From Erysipelotrichaceae bacterium (GTDB taxonomy: Bacteria > Bacillota_I > Bacilli_A > Erysipelotrichales > Erysipelotrichaceae), in NCBI GenBank assembly GCA_003520745.1, contig DOUE01000032.1, forward strand, positions 6,430 to 25,002: a stretch of 18,573 nucleotides of DNA, in the 5' to 3' direction. Position 1 is the first letter of the stretch, and every line of letters begins with the position of its first letter. The notes beneath the pieces are model-generated. The model did not search any database, was not told the DNA's origin, and saw nothing but the letters and a program-made list of their open reading frames with translations. Shown here one piece after another: positions 14,014-18,573 of this stretch. A program made the translations under genes and the position numbers.

Positions 14014-15552
14014 TCACTCCTGTCGTACAAGCGGAAAGTACTTGATGTCTTCTTCCAACATATGGTTGAGCACGGCTTCTTCCAAAATATAGAGGAATCT
14101 CGGTTTGTTTTCAGAGGGTTCGGTGGTGAATTGGTTCTTAAGGTTCGTGATCCAACCGAGAAGTTTCTCATGGGCAAGATGGTGGGCACGGATGTCGGTG
14201 AATCCATATTCCATCAGCACATTTTCTTCATATCGGAAATGGGTGATCAGATCTTCCGTGAGTTGATCAAGAAAAGTTTGCCAATCCGGGCTTTGATACG
14301 GGTCTTCTTCATCCAGCCTTGATCCGACCGAGTTGATGAGGTTACGGTGTTGACGGTCGATTTCGTCGTGCCCCGAATTCCACTCCTCCCGCCAGGCTTG
14401 ACGAGTCAGGATCTGTTTGGCGGAAGGTTTCAGGTTATCCGTGACGACCCGGTTCCTGCCTGCGCTTTTCGCGGCGTATAGTGCGTTGTCCAAGCGTTTA
14501 TAGAGGTCGGCGAAGGATTCGTTGCTGATCCATTGCGCGACACCGAAACTCGCGGTGATCTTCCCGCATTCCCCATGGTCGACCCATCCCAAGGACCGGC
14601 ACAACTTCTGAGCCACAAGATCCGCGTTCTTCGCATCGGTATACGGTAGAAGCAACATGAACTCTTCCCCGCCCCAGCGCCCCAAGGCATCCGTTTCACG
14701 AATCTTTCCAGCCACGGTATCGACCATCTTCTTCAGCACGATATCACCGATATCGTGCCCGTATTGGTCGTTGATTTGCTTAAAGTGATCGATATCGAAG
14801 AGAATCAGCGAGATCGGGAATCCATATCGATTCCCGCGCGCCAACTCTTCGCGGATCCTTCTCTCCATATGACCCCGGTTGAGAATCCCGGTCAACGCGT
14901 CGAGGGTTGCGAAATTCCTCACTTCAACCAAGGCGGTCTCTAAACTCATTCGTTTCTCGGTCAACTCGATTTCATATCGGTCGATGATGCGTTGGTTGAT
15001 GAAAAAGACCAAGACGATGGTGATCAAGACGAAGCCCATCGTGAAGAGTTCGATTGACTTGATCATGACGGGAGTGAATACGGATAACAATTCTGGTGTG
15101 GGTAGATGACGATAGGTGAAGAAGAAAAACAACAGGTTCATCCCTGAAAGAAGACTCGTAAGGCGCTTGCGGTATTCCTGGATCGTCAGGATGGGCAAGA
15201 GGGAGAAGAGGACGAAGAAAATATGCGATCCGCCGCGATAGCCGAGGAACAGGCGCAGATTGATGAACACGGGAAGAGAAACCCCAAGAATCATCCACGT
15301 GGCGGCCAAGGTGTAGCGGCGGGTGAAGTCGAAATAGAAAACAGGGAAAAGGAATACGATCGCAACGACATTCACCAAGATGACCGGGAACAATGTGTCT
15401 TTATCCAAGATGAAATAAAGAAGGGCGAATCCCACGTAACTGGCGATGGCGCCGGCGGCGGAGAAATTGGTCATGAAGATCGCGCGTTGTTGGGAACCGG
15501 TCAGATTCTTGTGGCTACCGGTCTGCATGAGTCGGAAGAGTTTTTGGATCAT
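14014..15552 (-). CDS. Membrane diguanylate cyclase (GGEEF) with C-terminal haemerythrin domain
   Basis: 512 residues, from ATG 15552 with AGGAGA about five bases upstream. Residues about 20-190 are a membrane sensor region of roughly six helices with no recognised family. A short coiled coil (about 187-215) leads to a GGDEF domain (about 216-370) with active site GRWGGEEFMLLLP (GGEEF 294-298) and an intact inhibitory site RETD (285-288), five residues before it. Residues about 385-512 are a bacteriohaemerythrin with all seven expected di-iron ligands: His402 (QH), His438 and Glu442 (HFRYEE), His457 and His461 (HHLAH), His497 and Asp502 (HMLEED). Such domains bind O2 or respond to redox state, so cyclase activity is likely controlled by oxygen. 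Most haemerythrin-cyclases that I know place the haemerythrin at the N-terminus. It is the promoter-proximal gene of the photolyase operon. Confidence 0.93.
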   Translation of the reverse strand: MIQKLFRLMQTGSHKNLTGSQQRAIFMTNFSAAGAIASYVGFALLYFILDKDTLFPVILVNVVAIVFLFPVFYFDFTRRYTLAATWMILGVSLPVFINLRLFLGYRGGSHIFFVLFSLLPILTIQEYRKRLTSLLSGMNLLFFFFTYRHLPTPELLSVFTPVMIKSIELFTMGFVLITIVLVFFINQRIIDRYEIELTEKRMSLETALVEVRNFATLDALTGILNRGHMERRIREELARGNRYGFPISLILFDIDHFKQINDQYGHDIGDIVLKKMVDTVAGKIRETDALGRWGGEEFMLLLPYTDAKNADLVAQKLCRSLGWVDHGECGKITASFGVAQWISNESFADLYKRLDNALYAAKSAGRNRVVTDNLKPSAKQILTRQAWREEWNSGHDEIDRQHRNLINSVGSRLDEEDPYQSPDWQTFLDQLTEDLITHFRYEENVLMEYGFTDIRAHHLAHEKLLGWITNLKNQFTTEPSENKPRFLYILEEAVLNHMLEEDIKYFPLVRQE

Positions 15553-15567
15553 AAAGGTCTCCTGTGT

Positions 15568-15593
15568 TCGATGTTCCCCAAAGTCGACATCGA
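15568..15593 (-). promoter_or_regulatory. Leader hairpin before the haemerythrin-cyclase gene
   Basis: The inverted repeat TCGATGT (15568-15574) / ACATCGA (15587-15593), with a 12-nt loop, lies between the predicted promoter and the Shine-Dalgarno (15558-15563), ending about five bases from it. It could modulate translation or be a dyad for a regulator. It is short and may be fortuitous. Confidence 0.3.
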
Positions 15594-15608
15594 GATGAGG
15601 TTTTTCCC

Positions 15609-15617
15609 ATTGTATCA
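15609..15617 (-). promoter_or_regulatory. Extended -10 promoter of the haemerythrin-cyclase/photolyase operon
   Basis: TGATACAAT on the minus strand is the same extended -10 sequence as upstream of the lipoprotein operon at 4139-4131. The -35 region (near 15632-15637) does not match well, which is acceptable for extended -10 promoters. The predicted leader is about 50 nt. Confidence 0.5.
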
Positions 15618-15719
15618 TTTTTCTTGCGGCTTGTGGAACGTTTGGTGTTCAAAGGAGTTAGGGGACATTGCTTGAATTATAAAGGGACTTATGTTACTTT
15701 GGTGGTGAGGTGGTTCGAC

Positions 15720-16403
15720 ATGGCACGTAAAGCGCGTAAACTCCAAGATTGCAATCTCTTTTCCGTCACCCAGACGTCGGGTCCGATCCTTTTCCGCGAT
15801 GCGACGGACCGCGATACGTTTCTATCGATCCTCCGCCAAGCCAAAACCCAGTTCGGATTCGAACTCTTCGCCTATTGTCTGCTCGACGACCATCGTTTTC
15901 GCTTACTGATCGATACGCACGGGAAAAACATCTCTTCGATCCTCCAATCGATTTCGGTCGCCTATACGAACTATCGCAAAGCCGACGAAAGGCTCTTCCC
16001 ACGTCGCTTCAAGAGCGTCCCCTTACGTTGCATCGAGGATGTCCAAGAAGAGATCGATTCGATCAACACCGAATCACAGAACCCCTTCAATAGTTATTGC
16101 CTGTACTGCGAAGATGCGGTCTTCCATCCGGACTTCGCCCTCAAATTCACCCAGGATCGATTCGAAATCCAAAAACGGATGGACCCGATCAACGATGAAG
16201 AGGCGCTGAAACTTCTTGAAGAGTGGATCTGTCAAACCGGATGCGACCAAGAGAAAATCAAAAAGGATAAAACACTTCGCAACCAATGCATCGCCGAATT
16301 CAGAAAAAAGACGGATCTCTCGTTGAAACAACTGGGAAGACTATTCGATGTGACGGAATCGACCGTATCCAAAATCCTTAAGGAACATGAGCATTCGTCT
16401 TGA
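15720..16403 (+). CDS. REP-associated transposase-like (Y1_Tnp) protein with degenerate HUH motif and C-terminal HTH
   Basis: 227 residues, from ATG 15720 with GAGGTGG six bases upstream. Residues about 10-130 follow the Transposase_17/RAYT layout: ILFRDATDRDTFLSIL (23-38), FELFAYCLLDDHRFRLLI (47-64), then SISVAYTNYRKADERLF (77-93) with the expected catalytic Tyr, and RRFKSVPL. The metal-binding HUH motif, usually NHFHLLI, reads DDHRFRLLI, so the second His is lost, and the early conserved His (YHV) is absent as well. Strand-transfer chemistry is therefore doubtful. Residues about 199-223 (LSLKQLGRLFDVTESTVSKI) form a clear helix-turn-helix. No terminal inverted repeats or REP hairpins flank it and codon use matches its neighbours, so it looks like a resident, possibly domesticated, DNA-binding protein. 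It diverges from the cyclase gene. Its stop overlaps the next promoter's -35. Confidence 0.72.
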   Translation: MARKARKLQDCNLFSVTQTSGPILFRDATDRDTFLSILRQAKTQFGFELFAYCLLDDHRFRLLIDTHGKNISSILQSISVAYTNYRKADERLFPRRFKSVPLRCIEDVQEEIDSINTESQNPFNSYCLYCEDAVFHPDFALKFTQDRFEIQKRMDPINDEEALKLLEEWICQTGCDQEKIKKDKTLRNQCIAEFRKKTDLSLKQLGRLFDVTESTVSKILKEHEHSS

Positions 16404-16428
16404 AATTCAAGAAGTGTCCCCTTATAAT
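16400..16428 (+). promoter_or_regulatory. Strong promoter of the thioredoxin-reductase operon, with a perfect dyad over the -10
   Basis: TTGAAA (16400-16405), a 17-bp spacer and TATAAT (16423-16428). The -35 overlaps the TGA of the preceding gene. A perfect 7-1-7 inverted repeat, CCCTTAT-A-ATAAGGG (16419-16433), is centred on the -10, which is a possible operator. The predicted leader is only about 16 nt. Confidence 0.8.
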
Positions 16429-16450
16429 AAGGGCATAAGGAGGGAAACGC

Positions 16451-17419
16451 ATGTTCAACTTCACGATTCAACCGGCCTTCACCGAACGGGTGAATGTCGA
16501 CGAATCCAAAGTATACGAAATCCTGATCATCGGTGGCGGGCCTTCCGGATTAAACGCCGCGCTCTATGCTTCCCGTAAAGGGAGGGATGTGGCGATCTTG
16601 GCGAAACGTGTCGGGGGTCAATTACTCAATACGTCATCGGTCGAGAATTACCTTGGCAAAGACGGTTCTTCCGGTGAAGAATTGACGGAAGCCTTCCGCA
16701 GTCACGTGGAAAGCCTCAAGGTGCCGATCCTGGAAGATGCCGAAATCAGGAAACTTGAAAAAACCGATGGTATCTTTCATGTCCTGCTTGGCGATGGACG
16801 ACGCTTCAAAGGCAAGACCGTCATCCTCAATCTGGGAACGACCAACCGGAAACTCAACATTCCGGGGGAAGATACGTTCGCAAGCAAAGGGATCGCGTAT
16901 TGCGCGATCTGCGATGCCCCGCTCTACAAAGGAAAAGACGTTCTCTTGGCCGGAGGAGGGAACTCCGCGGTCGAAGCCGCGATCGACGTGGCGAAAGTCG
17001 CCAAGACGGTCACCGTCATCCATCGCAGCGAATTCAGAGCCGATAAGATTCTTGTGGATAAACTCTATGAAATGAAGAACATCACCGTCCATCTTCAAAC
17101 GCAGATCCTTGAAGCCGTCGGCGACCAACGCTTGACCGGCGTAAGGGTACTCGATAAACGGACCATGGAAGAACGCATCATCCACGGCGACGGTCTCTTC
17201 ATCGAAATCGGCAACGACCCCAACACATCCCTTGTGAAGGACTTGGTCGACCTCAACGCCTCGGGCGAAGTGATCGTCGACAACAAAGCACGGACTTCCC
17301 TTGAAGGCTTATATGCGGCCGGGGATATGGCGGAAACACCCTACAAACAAATCATCATCGCAGCCGCCAGCGGCGCGATCGCGGCGTTAGCCGCCAATGA
17401 ATACCTAAACACCATCTAG
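16451..17419 (+). CDS. Thioredoxin reductase / AhpF-like FAD disulfide reductase
   Basis: 322 residues, from ATG 16451 with AAGGAGGG six bases upstream. Motifs in order: FAD-binding GGGPSGLNAALYASR (28-42), redox-active CAIC (Cys151, Cys154), pyridine-nucleotide fold GGGNSAVEAAIDVA (168-181), and the second FAD motif GLYAAGDMAE (286-295). HRSEFRADKILVDKL (191-205) has only part of the HRR-x-x-x-R NADPH signature of TrxB, and it continues like the AhpF C-terminal half (AD-x-x-L-x-DKL; VGD-x-x-L-TGV), so NADH or NADPH use is open. An N-terminal extension of ~20 residues precedes the FAD domain. The enzyme passes electrons from the nucleotide to a thioredoxin-like partner, most likely the product of the next gene 12 bp downstream. 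Together they look like the two halves of AhpF as separate chains; no AhpC is in the window. Confidence 0.9.
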   Translation: MFNFTIQPAFTERVNVDESKVYEILIIGGGPSGLNAALYASRKGRDVAILAKRVGGQLLNTSSVENYLGKDGSSGEELTEAFRSHVESLKVPILEDAEIRKLEKTDGIFHVLLGDGRRFKGKTVILNLGTTNRKLNIPGEDTFASKGIAYCAICDAPLYKGKDVLLAGGGNSAVEAAIDVAKVAKTVTVIHRSEFRADKILVDKLYEMKNITVHLQTQILEAVGDQRLTGVRVLDKRTMEERIIHGDGLFIEIGNDPNTSLVKDLVDLNASGEVIVDNKARTSLEGLYAAGDMAETPYKQIIIAAASGAIAALAANEYLNTI

Positions 17420-17431
17420 GAGGAAATCAAC

Positions 17432-18076
17432 ATGGAAAAAATGATCAACAAAGACGTCGAAAAACAACTCAGACAAGTCTTCGGCGCAATGAAAGAAGAC
17501 ATCACCCTCGTCTTGTTTACACAGGAAGGCGAATGTTATTCCTGTGAAGAAACCAAACAACTACTCAGTGAAGTCGCGGAATTGAATCCGCACATCTCGT
17601 TTGTGGAAAAGGATATCCACAAAAACGCCGACGAAGCTTCGAAATACAACGTCGAACTGACCCCGAGTTTCGTCGTCCTCGACAAGGAAGGCAACTATCG
17701 CGGCGTCAAGTTCAACGGTTTCCCGGGCGGACATGAGATCAATTCCTTCATCTCCGCATTGATGGAACTCAGCGGCAACGCCAGCGAAGTCTCCCCCGAA
17801 ATCGCGGCGCGCATCGCCAAGATCGACAAGCCCGTCAACATCAAAGTCTTCGTGACCCTGAGTTGCCCGCATTGCCCGGGTGCCGTCGAAAAAGCGCACA
17901 AACTGGCGATGCTGAATAAGAACATCGAAGGGGAAATGGTCGAAGCGCAAACCTTCTACGACCTATCCACCAAGTTCAATGTTTCCGGTGTCCCCAAGAT
18001 CATCATCAACGATACTTTGGAGCTTGTCGGCAACCAACCGATCGAAGCGTTCCTTACCCAAATCGAATCACTTTAA
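17432..18076 (+). CDS. Tandem thioredoxin-fold protein (protein disulfide oxidoreductase / AhpF N-terminal-like)
   Basis: 214 residues, from ATG 17432 with AGGAGG just upstream. It has two thioredoxin folds: unit one (about 1-115) with active site CYSC (Cys35, Cys38) and cis-Pro78 (TP), and unit two (about 125-214) with CPHC (Cys145, Cys148) and cis-Pro188 (VP). This is the architecture of archaeal and thermophile PDO proteins and of the AhpF N-terminal domain. In AhpF the first CxxC is lost, but here both pairs are intact, so it can probably hold two redox centres. It has no signal peptide and works in the cytoplasm, accepting electrons from the adjacent reductase and reducing disulfides or peroxiredoxins. 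It is the second and last gene of the operon and ends at a terminator. Confidence 0.9.
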   Translation: MEKMINKDVEKQLRQVFGAMKEDITLVLFTQEGECYSCEETKQLLSEVAELNPHISFVEKDIHKNADEASKYNVELTPSFVVLDKEGNYRGVKFNGFPGGHEINSFISALMELSGNASEVSPEIAARIAKIDKPVNIKVFVTLSCPHCPGAVEKAHKLAMLNKNIEGEMVEAQTFYDLSTKFNVSGVPKIIINDTLELVGNQPIEAFLTQIESL

Positions 18077-18077
18077 G

Positions 18078-18096
18078 AAGCCTTCGGGCTTTTTTT
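18078..18096 (+). terminator. Intrinsic terminator after the redox operon
   Basis: AAGCC-TTCG-GGCTT hairpin (18078-18091) with a TTCG tetraloop, ending in a run of six T (18091-18096). The stem is short at 5 bp but in the right place, 1 bp after the stop codon. Confidence 0.85.
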
Positions 18097-18122
18097 ACTT
18101 TATGGAGGATTATTGATATAAT
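18094..18122 (+). promoter_or_regulatory. Promoter of the VOC-protein gene
   Basis: TTTACT (18094-18099), a 17-bp spacer and an extended -10, TGA-TATAAT (18114-18122). The -35 uses the T-tract of the preceding terminator. The predicted start near 18129 leaves only about 13 nt of leader, just enough for the Shine-Dalgarno AGGAGG (18131-18136). Confidence 0.65.
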
Positions 18123-18141
18123 GAACCAAAAGGAGGTTCAT

Positions 18142-18549
18142 ATGATCTATCCATATATCAATCTAAACGGTAAAACGGCTGAAGCCGTTCCCTATTATGC
18201 CTCCGTTTTCAATATCCCGCACCATCATATCCTGACCTTCGGTCAAGCCGGAAATCCGGGATTCGCCGTCCCCGCAGGGTTTGAAAACAAAGCGATGTTC
18301 AGTTTCCTGGACATCGATCAAACACGGGTCATGTTTTGCGACCACTTTCCGGGTATCACGTCCAAAAGCGGCGCCACCATCAGCCTCAACATCATCACAA
18401 GCCAAGAAAACATCGACGCCTGGTTCCCTCGGTTGGCGATGGACGGGAAAGTCGGAATGCCTCTACAGAAAACGATGTGGAGTAAGTACTACGGCTCGGT
18501 GGTCGATAAATTCGGGATCGTTTGGCAGTTCAGTATCAACGAGGAATAA
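18142..18549 (+). CDS. PhnB-like VOC (glyoxalase/bleomycin-resistance fold) protein
   Basis: 135 residues. ATG 18142 is preferred because AGGAGG lies 5 bases upstream; the in-frame ATG at 18121 overlaps the -10 and would precede the likely transcript start. IYPYINLNGKTAEAVPYYASVF (2-23) is the opening of the PhnB/3-demethylubiquinone-methyltransferase-like VOC group (consensus PYLxFxGxAEEAxxFYxxVF). KAMFSFLDIDQTRVMFCDHFPG is the second strand pair, followed by SLNIITSQENIDAWFPRLAMDGKVGMPLQKTMWSKYYGSVVDKFGIVWQFS, whose GxVxDKFGIxWxF ending is diagnostic. Family members are usually uncharacterised small homodimers. No substrate or metal site is assigned. It has its own promoter and terminator. 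Confidence 0.88.
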   Translation: MIYPYINLNGKTAEAVPYYASVFNIPHHHILTFGQAGNPGFAVPAGFENKAMFSFLDIDQTRVMFCDHFPGITSKSGATISLNIITSQENIDAWFPRLAMDGKVGMPLQKTMWSKYYGSVVDKFGIVWQFSINEE

Positions 18550-18551
18550 AA

Positions 18552-18573
18552 GAATCCGGAGCGCTCCGGATTC
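18552..18573 (+). terminator. Terminator hairpin cut by the window end
   Basis: GAATCCGGAGC (18552-18562) and GCTCCGGATTC (18563-18573) form a perfect 22-nt palindrome, realistically a 9-bp stem with a GCGC loop. It starts 2 bp after the stop codon. A T-tract would lie just outside the window. Confidence 0.7.

Noticed and set aside
14010..14207. Longer N-terminus for the photolyase
   Set aside because: It would lie entirely within the haemerythrin coding sequence in another frame; ATG 14009 has AGGAG and begins the typical class II N-terminus.
15553..15608. Possible c-di-GMP riboswitch in the leader of the cyclase operon
   Set aside because: The leader is only about 50 nt and shows none of the GEMM-type conserved core; only a short inverted repeat is present.
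15553..15618. Upstream start (15618) for the haemerythrin cyclase
   Set aside because: This start lies upstream of the predicted -10 and transcript start, and the added residues have no family support; ATG 15552 has AGGAGA.
15720..16403. An active mobile element at the RAYT-like gene
   Set aside because: No terminal inverted repeats, target duplications or REP hairpins flank it, and its catalytic motif is degenerate.
16634..17185. 183-residue minus-strand frame inside the thioredoxin reductase gene
   Set aside because: Antisense shadow of a clearly functional flavoprotein gene.
1..18573. UGA read as tryptophan (Mollicutes code 4)
   Set aside because: Several genes end at TGA exactly at the family-expected length and are followed by a terminator or an overlapping start; conserved Trp residues are TGG.

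Overview
This 18.6 kb window reads as an ordinary chromosomal segment of a free-living, probably anaerobic or oxygen-tolerant member of the Bacillota/Mycoplasmatota lineage. The reasons are Gram-positive style AGGAGG ribosome binding sites, short sigma-A type promoters, lipoprotein signal peptides, a DhaL-DegV fusion (a gene shape I associate with Acholeplasma-like and Erysipelotrichia-like lineages), a thioredoxin reductase/tandem-thioredoxin pair and a class II photolyase. GC content looks close to 50 percent by eye. TGA is used as a normal stop (for example ending the esterase, the photolyase and the haemerythrin cyclase) and Trp is TGG, so the Mycoplasma UGA recoding does not apply. The lineage assignment is inference. 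No rRNA, tRNA, CRISPR array, insertion sequence or prophage is visible, and no gene-free stretch exceeds 300 bases.

Layout. 1-1773: the 3' part of an HGGG-type esterase, then an AraC-family regulator, ending at a bidirectional terminator. 1772-4097 (minus): a two-gene lipoprotein operon, a PstS-like binding protein followed by a DUF3298/RsiV-like lipoprotein. 4131-4826: divergent promoters and a SatP-type acetate/succinate transporter. 4843-10404 (plus): a six-gene operon behind one strong promoter, encoding a DUF1295 membrane enzyme, a DUF2177 membrane protein, a stand-alone cobalamin-binding sensor, an FtsX/LolCE-type permease with its ATPase, and a DhaL-DegV fusion that looks like a one-chain fatty acid kinase. 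10403-15617 (minus): a second-messenger and repair cluster, with a membrane GGEEF-haemerythrin diguanylate cyclase, a class II CPD photolyase 4 bp downstream, and a triple-PAS GGDEF/HD-GYP protein. 15720-16403: a degenerate REP-associated-transposase-like protein with a C-terminal helix-turn-helix. 16400-18096: a thioredoxin reductase/AhpF-like flavoprotein plus a tandem thioredoxin-fold protein. 18094-18573: a PhnB-like VOC protein and a terminator cut by the window edge.

How the parts may work together. The central plus-strand operon can be read as a membrane-lipid module: two membrane proteins of families that I recall from light- or singlet-oxygen-induced clusters in Proteobacteria, a B12-type sensor with the E-x-H ligand motif of CarH-like photoreceptors but no DNA-binding domain, a lipid or lipoprotein exporter, and a fatty acid kinase fusion. 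The neighbouring minus-strand cluster joins an oxygen-responsive cyclase to a light-driven DNA repair enzyme. The window could therefore hold a light/oxygen stress neighbourhood in a group where such regulation is poorly described. This is a hypothesis built from gene content. No regulator-target link is visible directly.
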